In this document: positions 1 to 7,059 of the stretch, piece after piece
How the letters are laid out: each line of letters opens with the position of its first letter
Position numbering within the stretch: position 1 is the first letter of the stretch
Made by a program: the position numbers and the translations under genes
NCBI GenBank assembly: GCA_027000765.1
Contig: JALTNJ010000129.1
Span: 1-17,020, forward strand
From: Nitrososphaeria archaeon
Lineage (GTDB): Archaea; Thermoproteota; Nitrososphaeria; Geothermarchaeales; JDFR-13
DNA: 17,020 nucleotides
Reading direction: 5' to 3'
The notes under the pieces: model-generated
Databases searched by the model: none
What the model saw: only the letters and a program-made list of their open reading frames with translations
What the model was told of the DNA's origin: nothing

Positions 1-560
1 CTCTCCTCGATAGTAACATCATACTTGTCAAGGTCCTCCAAGGTTTCAAACTTCATTACACGCTGCTTAACCAGGTCTCCATATGGCATTGGATGTCTTA
101 TCACACCCGCCTTATATCCTCTCTCCTTGATCTCCCTAGCGATATACCTGGATGTAGGGCTTTTACCAGCTCCTGTCCTCATGGCTACAACGGCTACAAC
201 CGGCTTCTCAGACTTTATCATCGTGTCTTCGGCACCAAGTAGATGGAAGGACGCTCCGCAACTGTTTACTAGCGATGCCCTATTCATGACATATACGTGT
301 GATACGTCGCTGTAGGAGAAGAATACGTCCTGGACTCCATACTTCTTAATAAGCTCTGGAAGCATCTCCTCCGGATATATCGGTATGCCTTCTGGATATC
401 TTGGGCCGGCTAATTCAGGTGGATATCTCCTATTCTCTATGAAGGGTATCTGGGTTGCGGTGAATGCAACTACATCATAATCAGGGTTGTTTCTGAAGAA
501 TACGTTAAAATTATGGAAGTCTCTACCAGCTGCACCCATTATAATTGCTTTCCTAGGCAT
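1..560 (-). CDS. COG2403-type P-loop GTPase related to cyclic 2,3-diphosphoglycerate synthetase (3' end outside the window)
   Basis: The first 186 codons of a minus-strand gene are present and the rest lies beyond base 1. The protein opens MPRKAIIMGAAGRDFHNFN, a start I recognise from the archaeal COG2403 predicted GTPase family. It continues with the family-typical segments YPPELAGPRYPEGIPIYPEE (about 46-65) and HPMPYGDL (156-163). A P-loop, AMRTGAGKS, sits at 126-134, with K133 and S134 as the expected nucleotide-binding residues. The family is related in sequence to cyclic 2,3-diphosphoglycerate synthetase, but its reaction in this organism is unproven. I chose the ATG at 558-560 because GGTGAT (565-570) lies 4 nt upstream, the same spacing as in other genes here. 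An ATG two codons earlier overlaps that site. A TATA-like element at 595-603 is correctly placed for a short leader. The gene seems monocistronic at its 5' end. Confidence 0.85.
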   Translation of the reverse strand, partial: MPRKAIIMGAAGRDFHNFNVFFRNNPDYDVVAFTATQIPFIENRRYPPELAGPRYPEGIPIYPEEMLPELIKKYGVQDVFFSYSDVSHVYVMNRASLVNSCGASFHLLGAEDTMIKSEKPVVAVVAMRTGAGKSPTSRYIAREIKERGYKAGVIRHPMPYGDLVKQRVMKFETLEDLDKYDVTIEE

Positions 561-594
561 GCCCATCACCTGGATAAATAATTTCCGCGAGATT

Positions 595-603
595 CTATTT
601 AAG
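595..603 (-). promoter_or_regulatory. Putative TATA box for the COG2403-type GTPase gene
   Basis: On the minus strand the element reads CTTAAATAG. It would place transcription start about 26 nt downstream, near 573, leaving a very short leader that still carries the GGTGAT ribosome-binding site at 565-570. This is inferred from spacing only, and the surrounding sequence is AT-rich. Confidence 0.4.
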
Positions 604-699
604 TTATAATTATAACAAAAATTATACAAATGTGTTATAAATGTAACAATAGTAAGATGAAGTTATGATGGGGGTGGAAAAGTAGAAGAATTAAATTAG

Positions 700-735
700 A
701 AAAAGGAAAAAATCCCCCCTCGTCTCTTGGGGTTC
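700..735 (-). terminator. Terminator downstream of alba
   Basis: Just past the alba stop codon the minus strand carries CCCC, a 9-11 nt spacer and a G-run, so a short GC hairpin is possible. T6 (712-707) and T5 (704-700) tracts separated by CC follow immediately. Oligo-T tracts are the main termination signal in archaea. The hairpin is short and may be incidental. Confidence 0.55.
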
Positions 736-747
736 TTAGTGGGTTGT

Positions 748-1029
748 TTACTCCTTAGCCTCGAGAGCGATCTCGATGGTGGAAACCTTGCGTACGTTTG
801 GCTCTTCACCGACGTCCTCTGTGTCGATCTTGCACTCGACTATCTCAACCTTGTTCTCTAGGAGCCTCCTCTTAACGATCTCGGCTACGTCAACAGCCTT
901 GGAGATCGCCTTGCCCCTGGCCTTTAGAACGACCTTCTTTGCACCAGCATCGAACTGTAGAAGCACTGCTAGAACATAGTTCATTACGGACTTTCTACCG
1001 ACGAAAATAACGTTTCCCTGTTCACTCAT
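748..1029 (-). CDS. albA: DNA/RNA-binding protein Alba
   Basis: A 93-aa Alba protein, the abundant dimeric chromatin protein that coats DNA and also binds RNA. The diagnostic core VGRKSVMNYVLA lies at about 10-21. KARGKAISKAVDVAEIVKRR follows in the helix-loop region, and the ending KVSTIEIALE is typical of the family. Length matches the usual 90-97 aa. Compared with Sulfolobus Sso10b (GKKPVMNYV as I remember it), the first lysine of the pair, the acetylated K16, is arginine here (R12), while the second is kept (K13). I chose ATG 1027-1029 because GGTGAT (1034-1039) lies 4 nt upstream. A GTG three codons earlier lies inside that ribosome-binding site and is unlikely. Upstream is strongly AT-rich, with several possible TATA boxes around 1065-1100. 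The gene follows rpoK on the same strand after about 150 nt and is probably transcribed on its own. Confidence 0.95.
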   Translation of the reverse strand: MSEQGNVIFVGRKSVMNYVLAVLLQFDAGAKKVVLKARGKAISKAVDVAEIVKRRLLENKVEIVECKIDTEDVGEEPNVRKVSTIEIALEAKE

Positions 1030-1183
1030 TGATATCACCTACATTGTTATTAAGTATTAGTGATAAAACTATTAATAAATAAAATTCTGTATATATATCA
1101 TATCAAATTGATTTAAATTTGTAGCATTTACTTATTCCAAAAATGACTAGTGATATAATCATATTTCTAATATTTTGAACTTT

Positions 1184-1483
1184 TTACAAATCGACTATCA
1201 AGTCCTCCTTCTCCGCCTCAACAAGCCATTTAACTGGTATGGGTGGATAATCTTCTTTAAACGCGAGTTTCCTCTTTATCGATAATGGTAGGATGCCCTC
1301 CTCCAACTCCTTCTTAGCGATCTCTATAGAGGACATCTGCTTATCAACTTCTATAAATGGTAATGCGCCATAATCGATCTGAACTGCTCTAACGCCAATT
1401 ATCCTAGCTCTCTCAAATATCGTTAGCCTAGGTGGACCGATTGGGATTAACTCCTTATATTTAATCTTCTTCTTTTTAGGCAA
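1184..1483 (-). CDS. rpoK: DNA-directed RNA polymerase subunit K (Rpo6, Rpb6 homolog)
   Basis: This 99-aa protein is the archaeal counterpart of eukaryotic Rpb6 and bacterial omega, a small subunit that clamps the largest polymerase subunit and helps assembly. Diagnostic segments are IGPPRLTIFERARIIGVRAVQ (about 16-36), IEIAKKELEEGILPLSIKRK (53-72) and the C-terminal IPVKWLVE. A lysine-rich start (MPKKKKIKYKE) precedes the conserved core. The start codon is TTG at 1481-1483. A TGA stop lies in frame three codons upstream, so no longer start is possible, and a GGTG motif (1493-1496) provides the ribosome-binding site. A clear TATA box lies at 1521-1531. The gene is divergent from the next plus-strand gene at 1658. 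Confidence 0.95.
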   Translation of the reverse strand: MPKKKKIKYKELIPIGPPRLTIFERARIIGVRAVQIDYGALPFIEVDKQMSSIEIAKKELEEGILPLSIKRKLAFKEDYPPIPVKWLVEAEKEDLIVDL

Positions 1484-1520
1484 TTTTACTCACACCTTCT
1501 CATATTGCTATTATATCATG

Positions 1521-1531
1521 TATTTATAAAT
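1521..1531 (-). promoter_or_regulatory. TATA box of rpoK
   Basis: The minus strand reads GATTTATAAATA here, a good archaeal TATA element. It predicts a start site near 1500, about 15-20 nt before the TTG start codon, so the GGTG ribosome-binding site would fall in the leader. Confidence 0.5.
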
Positions 1532-1601
1532 CTATAGTTTTTGGATTATCCGCGGTAATATAAATATCTTAATTATAATTTATCCATATCTCTCCCCAGC
1601 A

Positions 1602-1612
1602 CATTTATATTC
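1602..1612 (+). promoter_or_regulatory. Putative TATA box for the 123-aa cyclophilin-like protein gene
   Basis: CATTTATATTC resembles an archaeal TATA element and predicts a start near 1634. The leader would then be about 24 nt and would contain the GGAGG at 1644-1648. It shares the 1484-1657 intergenic region with the divergent rpoK promoter. Confidence 0.45.
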
Positions 1613-1657
1613 TTTACTAGCATCATTCCTCCATTTATTATTAGGAGGCTGGTGCAT

Positions 1658-2026
1658 ATGTCGTCTCTCTACGTCAACTACTTGGTTGAGATCGATGGAG
1701 CTGGGAAAGTCGTTATAGGCCTTTCCAGGGTCAAGGCGATTAAGATTATCAATGAGTTGAATAGACTCCTTCCCTTATCCACATATGTATTCGTCAGAAA
1801 CGGGGTTCCCTACATCTACCTAGGGATAGGTAAGGGAGGCATGATGAGTGTAGAGTGTAGTAGGGGGAAGGTGTTGTACGACGTTTCAAACGATAGTCTA
1901 ATGATATGTCTAGGAAACTATAAAATCGAGTCTAGGAGATACCTCGATGTAGGTATTGTAGCCGAGGGCCTCGAGATATTGGAGTCGCTAGAGTCCCGTC
2001 GCAAGGCTGTGATTAAGAAGATATAG
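1658..2026 (+). CDS. Small protein, possibly of the TM1367-type cyclophilin-like fold family
   Basis: A 123-aa soluble protein with no signal peptide or membrane segment. I do not recognise it with certainty. The pattern LLPLSTYVFVRNGVPYIYLG near 38-57, a GKVLYDVSNDSLMICLG stretch near 71-87, and a C-terminal VGIVAEGLEILESLE helix followed by a beta strand resemble the archaeal/bacterial TM1367 cyclophilin-like family (PF04126). That family's cellular role is unknown, and it should not be assumed to be a prolyl isomerase. I preferred ATG 1658 over GTG 1652 because GGAGG (1644-1648) is then 9 nt away rather than 3. The 3' end overlaps the convergent S25e gene by 14 bp. Confidence 0.75.
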   Translation: MSSLYVNYLVEIDGAGKVVIGLSRVKAIKIINELNRLLPLSTYVFVRNGVPYIYLGIGKGGMMSVECSRGKVLYDVSNDSLMICLGNYKIESRRYLDVGIVAEGLEILESLESRRKAVIKKI

Positions 2027-2315
2027 GCACGTATATCTCCAGCTCCCTATTCTTCTCCTCCAGCTTTAGGATGCCTTCTTTAGCCAGGCTCCTAAGCAGG
2101 TCTCTTGCTAGGCTGAGCTTCACCTCAGCTCTTCTAGAGATCATATAGGGAGTGACATACTTCTGTCTCTTAACAAAATTAACGATATCTTGCTTCTCCT
2201 TCTCGGTTATGTATGATCTATATGCTTCCCTCTTCTTCTCATCCTTCTTCTTCTCATCCCTTCTACTAGCCAGTTTCTTCAACTTTGATATTGTAGGCTT
2301 CTTAGTTCCACCCAT
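2013..2315 (-). CDS. rps25e: 30S ribosomal protein S25e
   Basis: A 100-aa protein of the small ribosomal subunit found only in archaea and eukaryotes. A basic N-terminal tail (about 1-35, rich in KK and EKK) leads into a winged-helix core. The core segments YVTPYMISRRAEVKLSLARD and LLRSLAKEGILKL are characteristic of S25e. Length is normal. The ATG at 2313-2315 is preceded by GGTGAT (2320-2325) at the 4-nt spacing seen repeatedly in this window. The gene follows DNA ligase on the same strand after 43 nt. A TATA-like element, CTTAAGTATTAG on the minus strand at about 2353-2362, overlaps the ligase stop codon and could give S25e its own promoter, which would suit its need for higher expression. 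Read-through from ligase is also possible. Confidence 0.93.
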   Translation of the reverse strand: MGGTKKPTISKLKKLASRRDEKKKDEKKREAYRSYITEKEKQDIVNFVKRQKYVTPYMISRRAEVKLSLARDLLRSLAKEGILKLEEKNRELEIYVPISS

Positions 2316-2358
2316 TTACATCACCATCTTTCAGATTATTATCACTCTAAACTAATAC

Positions 2359-4128
2359 TTAAGGATTTACATCCTCAACCGTATGTCTCTGTCGCTTATA
2401 CATCTCCACAATCTCATCCTCTGTCGTCGCGTCTTCAGGAGCCTTGTCAAAACGATACCGGCCTGTGAACCTCGGGAAACGGAGGGCCAGGCCGACGTCC
2501 TCCTGAACCTCGTTATATGCGCATGTGTGTATAGGGCTTAAAGTGATCTCGGCAGCCGTTATCTCAAGCACAACCTGGGGCTCAATCCACTTGTCAGGCT
2601 CTATTTTAGCAACTACCCTAGCAGGCTTATGATCCACAATAAGGGGTTTCAAGGTCTCATTCATCTGGGTGAGGTCTTCATCCTTAAACCCGGTCCCCAC
2701 CTTACACACCGTCTTAAATACATCCTCCTCCTTATCATAAACAGCCATTAGGAAGCTACTTAGTAGCCCTCCTTTCCTACCTCTACCGTAGAATGCGCCG
2801 ACTACAACTAGGTCTAGGGTATCGGTGAGCTCCGCACGATAATCCCTCTTCAGCTTTATCCATAGCCAGCCCCTGGCCCCAGCCTGGTAGACTGACTCTG
2901 GACCAGTGTATTTTATGACTAGTCCTTCACACCCATTCTCTATGGCTAGCATGAAGAACTCCCACAGTTCCTTAATCTCCTTGGGATAAATCAATTCAGA
3001 GGGCTTGATATAGTCATCCTCCTCAATTATCTCCTCGAGAATCTTCCTCCTCTCTGGAAACGGAGTCTTCAAAAGGTTTTTACCATCATGATACACTACG
3101 TCGAATACCCTTAGGGTGACGGGGATCTCCTCAATCATCCTATGGATATCATGCTTCCTCTTCCTCCTCATCAATTCCTGAAACGGCCTTAGCTCACCTG
3201 TCTCAGGATTAAATGCAACCGCCTCTCCCTCTATGATAGCTGTATCTGCCTTGACATGCTTCTTCACTATCTCCACGACATCTGGAAACTGGTATGTTAT
3301 ATTCTCCAGTCTCCTACTGAATATATGGACCTTGTCATGATCCTTATGTATCTGCATCCTCTCCCCATCATACTTAAAGTCAGCAGCAAGCATGCCATGA
3401 GTCTTCTCCCAAGCCTCTTCAGGACTCTTAACCCTCTCCGCAAGCATTGGCCTAATTGGTATACCCAGCTGGATATCGATCTCCTTAATCCCATCCAATC
3501 CCTTATCAAGAGCCACTTCAGCTATGTAGCCTATGTCAGGAACCACGTTATACGCTTCCTCCAAGACACTCTTATACTCTCTAGAGCCTAGTCTAGATGC
3601 TAAGGCCTCGAGGAGAGTCATATCAGCGACTCCCAGTCTAAGAGCACCGTCAACGATCCTAGCGATATATCTGGCTTCAATCGGCTTTGCATCTACGAAT
3701 AGGCTTGCTAGGAGCTTCACCTTATCATCAACCGAGCCCTCTCCAGCTGTCCTCGCGATTTTATCCAATGTCTTATAAACCCTCTCGACGGTCAACTCCT
3801 GTGTGAATAACGTGGCCTGCTTCCTCTTCCCAATAAATTCCTCAGCTACCTTACCAATATCCCCTACCTCCCCCAGTCTTTTCTCAATAGCCTTCGAGTC
3901 GTATCCAGAGGCCATTGCAATAGACCTTATTATAAGCTTCTCACTCATACCAAGCTCCAAACCTGTATAGGGTGGATGCAGCTCTCCAAGAGTTAGATAC
4001 GCAATCATCCTGGCCTCAGCGGGTGAAGCAGCTTCCACAAATAGATTAGTAAGTATCTGGATCATCTCAAGCCTGGCACTGGTTTCCTCAAGCCTCTGGA
4101 AATACTTTGCTAGGGTGAGAAACTTCAT
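2359..4128 (-). CDS. lig: ATP-dependent DNA ligase
   Basis: The replicative and repair ligase of archaea, sealing 3'-OH/5'-phosphate nicks (Okazaki fragments) by the adenylation mechanism. From the ATG the protein is 589 aa, a normal length. Domain order is an N-terminal helical DNA-binding domain (about 1-215), then the adenylation domain with motif I KYDGER and the nucleophilic lysine K252. Motif III-like IIEGEAVAF, motif IV-like EGLVIKY and motif V IKLKRDYR follow. The C-terminal OB domain ends in the conserved RFPRFTGRYRFDKAPEDATT segment. A TTG start five codons upstream (4143) is possible, but the ATG at 4126-4128 aligns better with Sulfolobus ligase. The ribosome-binding site is weak (GAGTGAG), so translation may be near-leaderless. 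The gene is divergent from the antiporter gene and is followed by S25e. Confidence 0.96.
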   Translation of the reverse strand: MKFLTLAKYFQRLEETSARLEMIQILTNLFVEAASPAEARMIAYLTLGELHPPYTGLELGMSEKLIIRSIAMASGYDSKAIEKRLGEVGDIGKVAEEFIGKRKQATLFTQELTVERVYKTLDKIARTAGEGSVDDKVKLLASLFVDAKPIEARYIARIVDGALRLGVADMTLLEALASRLGSREYKSVLEEAYNVVPDIGYIAEVALDKGLDGIKEIDIQLGIPIRPMLAERVKSPEEAWEKTHGMLAADFKYDGERMQIHKDHDKVHIFSRRLENITYQFPDVVEIVKKHVKADTAIIEGEAVAFNPETGELRPFQELMRRKRKHDIHRMIEEIPVTLRVFDVVYHDGKNLLKTPFPERRKILEEIIEEDDYIKPSELIYPKEIKELWEFFMLAIENGCEGLVIKYTGPESVYQAGARGWLWIKLKRDYRAELTDTLDLVVVGAFYGRGRKGGLLSSFLMAVYDKEEDVFKTVCKVGTGFKDEDLTQMNETLKPLIVDHKPARVVAKIEPDKWIEPQVVLEITAAEITLSPIHTCAYNEVQEDVGLALRFPRFTGRYRFDKAPEDATTEDEIVEMYKRQRHTVEDVNP

Positions 4129-4240
4129 GATAAACTCACTCAAATATTATCATAACCATATGAATTTAATTATTGTTTTTAGCCGATATGGAAACTGAAG
4201 AATCCCGTAGGGTCTTCATGGCTTTATAGGAATCTCCATT

Positions 4241-4250
4241 TTTATATTTA
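4241..4250 (+). promoter_or_regulatory. Putative TATA box of the antiporter gene
   Basis: TTTATATTTA lies 32-41 nt before the ATG. A start near 4272 would leave a leader of about 10 nt that just includes the GGAGG at 4273-4277. An alternative TATA-like element, CTTTATAGG, lies at 4222-4230. Confidence 0.4.
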
Positions 4251-4281
4251 TTATACACCTTTATTCTTAGTCGGAGGGTCT

Positions 4282-5553
4282 ATGGTGGAGATATATTCAG
4301 GGTTATTCATATCATCAGTAATAATCTTCATAGGTTTTGTGGGCTCCATCCTACTTAATAGGAAAAACATCCCAGATGCTATCTTCCTGATATTATTCGG
4401 ATATTTCCTAGGCCCGATGACTGGAATAGTAGATCCGCAACAACTCTCTGGGGTAGCACCTTACATCGGTGCACTGGCCTTAATCGCCATAATGTTCGAG
4501 AGTAGCCTAGATATAGATCTAAATGAATTGCTCCTCTCTGCAAAACCTGCGCTGATTATTTCTCTAGCCGGGTTTTTCGCCTCAGTCATAGGCACATTTA
4601 TAGTCTTATACTACATCATTGGATTCATGCCTGAAAATCCCCTCTATAGTCTATTAATAGGGACTATCATCGGTGGAGGTAGTGGGGCGGTAATAGCCAG
4701 TATAGCTCCCAAGATATCAATGCCAAACAGTCTCCAACTTACCCTTAGTCTCGAGTCTGTCCTTACGGATGTTTATGTAATAGTATTTACATTGACCCTC
4801 ATGTCCATAATGGGTAACGAGAGTATGAATATCCAGCCAAGCGAGATCGTCGGTAGTATTGCAGCGAGGTTCTCTACAAGCATGGTCCTCGGATTTATAG
4901 CTGGAATTGTGCTTTCTGACCTAATCTACAAGTTTAAGAAGGAGCAACATATTTACGTGATGACATTCGCGTTTCTAATACTTCTCTATGTGGGGGCTGA
5001 GTTCGCAGGTGGAAGTGGAGCCATCACGGTATTAACAGCGGGAATCGTAGTGGCTAACCTCGCTTATCTACCCCAGTTTATAGCTGGTAGTAATATGGTT
5101 GATGTAGTAAGGTACCAACTCTTCAGTATGGAATCCACACATTCTGAACTTACTCTACTAATAAGGATATTCTTCTTCGTCGAAGTCGGCCTCCTACTTG
5201 ATCTCCGTAATATAGAGATAATGATGCATGCAGCAATATTATCACTAATCCTACTTCTACTGAGATATCCCATTGCATATGGAATCGCGAGATCAATGGG
5301 CTTTAGGCAAAAGACCGGCATAGCAGCAGGTATATCAAGTGTATTTTATGCAAGAGGCTTAGCAGCCGCCGTAATGGCTGTAGTAGCTACCCAGACAATG
5401 ATTGAACGAGGCGGGGTAAGTGTACCTCTATTGCCAGAGCCAGTTGGTGCATATGTTATCAGTATCGCCTCTGCAGTCGTATTATTCACGAACATAATAT
5501 TAACTGTGGGAGTCGTGGCTCTCAAGAACAAGGTTAAAGAGCTTCTAATATAA
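4282..5553 (+). CDS. Cation/proton antiporter of the CPA (NhaP/KefB-like) superfamily
   Basis: A 423-aa integral membrane protein with about 12-13 hydrophobic segments, exchanging Na+ or K+ for H+ to control internal pH and cation load. It has the family's FESSLDIDLNEL stretch (72-83) and the glycine-rich GGGSGAVIASIAP (131-143). The helix-5 motif reads ESVLTD (158-163), where CPA1 members usually have Asn-Asp and CPA2 members Asp-Asp, so T162-D163 is unusual. R295 in a late helix (LLIRIFFFVEVGLLLD), RYP at 328-330 and ARGL at 357-360 are also typical. There is no C-terminal TrkA-type regulatory domain: the protein ends soon after the last helix. ATG 4282 is preceded by GGAGG at 4273-4277. 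The exact cation cannot be told from sequence. The gene is flanked by divergent ligase and convergent tbp. Confidence 0.9.
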   Translation: MVEIYSGLFISSVIIFIGFVGSILLNRKNIPDAIFLILFGYFLGPMTGIVDPQQLSGVAPYIGALALIAIMFESSLDIDLNELLLSAKPALIISLAGFFASVIGTFIVLYYIIGFMPENPLYSLLIGTIIGGGSGAVIASIAPKISMPNSLQLTLSLESVLTDVYVIVFTLTLMSIMGNESMNIQPSEIVGSIAARFSTSMVLGFIAGIVLSDLIYKFKKEQHIYVMTFAFLILLYVGAEFAGGSGAITVLTAGIVVANLAYLPQFIAGSNMVDVVRYQLFSMESTHSELTLLIRIFFFVEVGLLLDLRNIEIMMHAAILSLILLLLRYPIAYGIARSMGFRQKTGIAAGISSVFYARGLAAAVMAVVATQTMIERGGVSVPLLPEPVGAYVISIASAVVLFTNIILTVGVVALKNKVKELLI

Positions 5554-5584
5554 CCAAAGAGGCTTATACACTAATCTCAAACCT

Positions 5585-5612
5585 AATTATTTTTAATTAA
5601 AAAAATTTTTAG
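5585..5612. terminator. Shared bidirectional T-rich terminator between the antiporter gene and tbp
   Basis: This short convergent gap contains T5 on the plus strand (5590-5594) and T7 on the minus strand (5605-5599), followed on the plus strand by another T5 (5606-5610). TTTTTAATTAAAAA at 5590-5603 is a perfect 14-bp palindrome. Each strand therefore offers oligo-U termination signals just past its gene. Confidence 0.6.
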
Positions 5613-5617
5613 AGGGT

Positions 5618-6190
5618 TTAGTAATAAATCAGTTCTTTCTCCTCTAATTCTTCTCGTAGTCTATTGACTGCTTCGTAGATATATTTTTCTCCTCTGGCAC
5701 CTGTACATACGATTTTACCGCTTGCGAATAGAAGTATAACCACCTTCGGTTCTCTCATGCTATATATCAAGCCGGGGAACTCCTCAGGCTCGTAAATCGC
5801 GTATTCAAGTGTCTCCGCCGCCTTCTCCAAGTCAATTAGTCCCTTTAGGTTTCCAGACGCGACTACATTCTCGATCTTAATGTTTGGCTTTGCCCCCGAA
5901 ATTATCCTCTTTGAAATAAGCGTGTTTATCAGCTTCTCAACCGCTTTGTAGACATCTTCCTCAGCCTTCGCCCCTGTAATAACCATGTTTCCAGAGCCGA
6001 ATATCAGGATGGCTGTCTTAGGCTTTGTAAGCCTATATACTAGTCCTGGAAATCTCTTAGGATCATACTCTGCCTGCGGAATCTTCTCAAGTATCCTCCT
6101 CAAATTAATATCCTGATTCACCTTCACTGTCGCTACTACATTAACTATTTTAACCTCTGGTTCTGGCTTTTTAAAAATACCGCTACTCAT
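5618..6190 (-). CDS. tbp: TATA-box-binding protein
   Basis: A 190-aa general transcription factor that binds and bends the TATA box and recruits TFB and RNA polymerase. It is a tandem repeat of two homologous halves. Half one contains AEYDPKRFPGLVYRL and AILIFGSGNMVITGAK, and half two contains IYEPEEFPGLIYSM and VILLFASGKIVCTGAR. The paired FPG and (I/L)F phenylalanines are those that intercalate at the TATA kinks. NVVATV and NVVASG mark the DNA-contacting strands. Unlike Sulfolobus TBP there is no acidic C-terminal tail, and the protein ends ELEEKELIYY. The ATG at 6188-6190 has GAGGTG at 6199-6204 as ribosome-binding site. TTTATAAA at about 6206-6213 is too close to the start to act at normal spacing, so the true TATA box is probably the AT-rich stretch further upstream (6225-6260). 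Confidence 0.97.
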   Translation of the reverse strand: MSSGIFKKPEPEVKIVNVVATVKVNQDINLRRILEKIPQAEYDPKRFPGLVYRLTKPKTAILIFGSGNMVITGAKAEEDVYKAVEKLINTLISKRIISGAKPNIKIENVVASGNLKGLIDLEKAAETLEYAIYEPEEFPGLIYSMREPKVVILLFASGKIVCTGARGEKYIYEAVNRLREELEEKELIYY

Positions 6191-6309
6191 CCTTAATACA
6201 CCTCTTTATAAACCCTTCAATACACAAATAAAAATAAATGATAAGTTATAATACTATATAATTCTAACAGTATATATTGTTTAACCCTTACTCCACAACG
6301 GGTTGTTGT

Positions 6310-6879
6310 CTACCCCCAGTAATCCTCATCAAACTCATCCTCCTCTTCCTCACCAAAGATGGTCTTCGCCTCATAGAGTATGAATCCAATTAGGATGAGG
6401 AGGATCGTCAGATAATTATATGGTGGCTTAAGTATCCTCGTCAAGATCCCTAGCTTAGGTATTATCAGGATGACTTTACCAACAACATCACTACCGGAGA
6501 CGACGAATGGATCTGGAGCTAGATTGGCATCTCCCTTTGTCCTGAACATAGGCGGGTCGCGGCTAACTATACTTATAATCCTATGGACAATACACTGGCC
6601 TGTTTCGCATGAAGCGGTGTTTGAGAACTTAGGGTTCTTAAACACTATTATGTCCCCCACCTGTAGAGTCGAGGGATCAACGCCTTGGACAATAATTAGG
6701 TCATCAACATTTATAGTTGGCACCATACTACCTGATACAACGACCATTATAGGAGTATCTGTTCTGAAGACTATCTTCAGGCCATATGTAAATCCTAGGT
6801 ACACGATTCCTACTATAATGGCTAGTACAAGTATCTCCTTCGCCAATGTCTTCAATCCATCTTGGTTTTCCCCGCTCAT
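6310..6879 (-). CDS. Signal peptidase I (archaeal/ER type, S26B)
   Basis: Membrane-bound serine protease that removes signal peptides from exported proteins; the binding protein at 7750 would be a natural substrate. In the 189-aa form, a short N-terminus is followed by TM1 (about 16-37) and then the catalytic Ser in VVVSGSMVPT (S51). The conserved VHRI carries H99, and GDAN carries D117. In archaeal enzymes this Ser-His-Asp set replaces the bacterial Ser-Lys dyad. A second hydrophobic segment (about 154-173) and a strongly acidic cytosolic tail (EEEEDEFDEDYWG) close the protein. I chose ATG 6877-6879 because it leaves a typical short cytosolic N-terminus. A GTG ten codons upstream (6909) is also plausible, since TTATAA at 6931-6936 would make it leaderless. 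No strong ribosome-binding site precedes either. Confidence 0.92.
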   Translation of the reverse strand: MSGENQDGLKTLAKEILVLAIIVGIVYLGFTYGLKIVFRTDTPIMVVVSGSMVPTINVDDLIIVQGVDPSTLQVGDIIVFKNPKFSNTASCETGQCIVHRIISIVSRDPPMFRTKGDANLAPDPFVVSGSDVVGKVILIIPKLGILTRILKPPYNYLTILLILIGFILYEAKTIFGEEEEDEFDEDYWG

Positions 6880-7015
6880 TATGGTCGCCTTCACAAATAT
6901 AGATGCCACATATTCCTATGTTATAGGTGGCTTATAACAGCCTCACCTATTGAGTTTTATTCACTTAATACTCTTTATTAGGATTTAGTATAAACTTTTC
7001 CATCGATATTTATTC

Positions 7016-7059
7016 AATAAAAAAGGATTTGGGCAGGGCCTCCACTAGATGATGGAGGC
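7016..7059 (-). terminator. Hairpin plus T6 terminator of the 97-aa membrane protein gene
   Basis: GCCTCCA (7038-7044) and TGGAGGC (7053-7059) form a perfect 7-bp stem with an 8-nt loop that contains the stop codon of the gene. On the minus strand it is followed after 13 nt by T6 (7024-7019). This looks like an intrinsic-type terminator, though the spacing to the T-tract is longer than in bacteria. The stem could instead stabilise the mRNA 3' end. Confidence 0.5.

Noticed and set aside
25..315. 96-aa plus-strand open frame
   Set aside because: It is opposite the clear COG2403-type coding frame with its P-loop, and the translation looks like a shadow.
1628..1648. CCTCC/GGAGG hairpin that could hide the ribosome-binding site of the gene at 1658
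   Set aside because: The stem is only 5 bp, too weak at the expected growth temperature. The predicted transcription start near 1634 would leave the left arm outside the mRNA.
4181..4230. Possible second C/D-type sRNA bounded by AGCC and GGCT between ligase and antiporter genes
   Set aside because: The bounding stem is only 4 bp. On the minus strand ATGAAGA is a near box C, but there is no CTGA box D next to the closing arm. On the plus strand no box C exists.
6295..6306. Small hairpin (ACAA/TTGT) after the signal peptidase stop codon
   Set aside because: Four base pairs, mostly A-T, with no following T-tract on the minus strand; it is likely chance.
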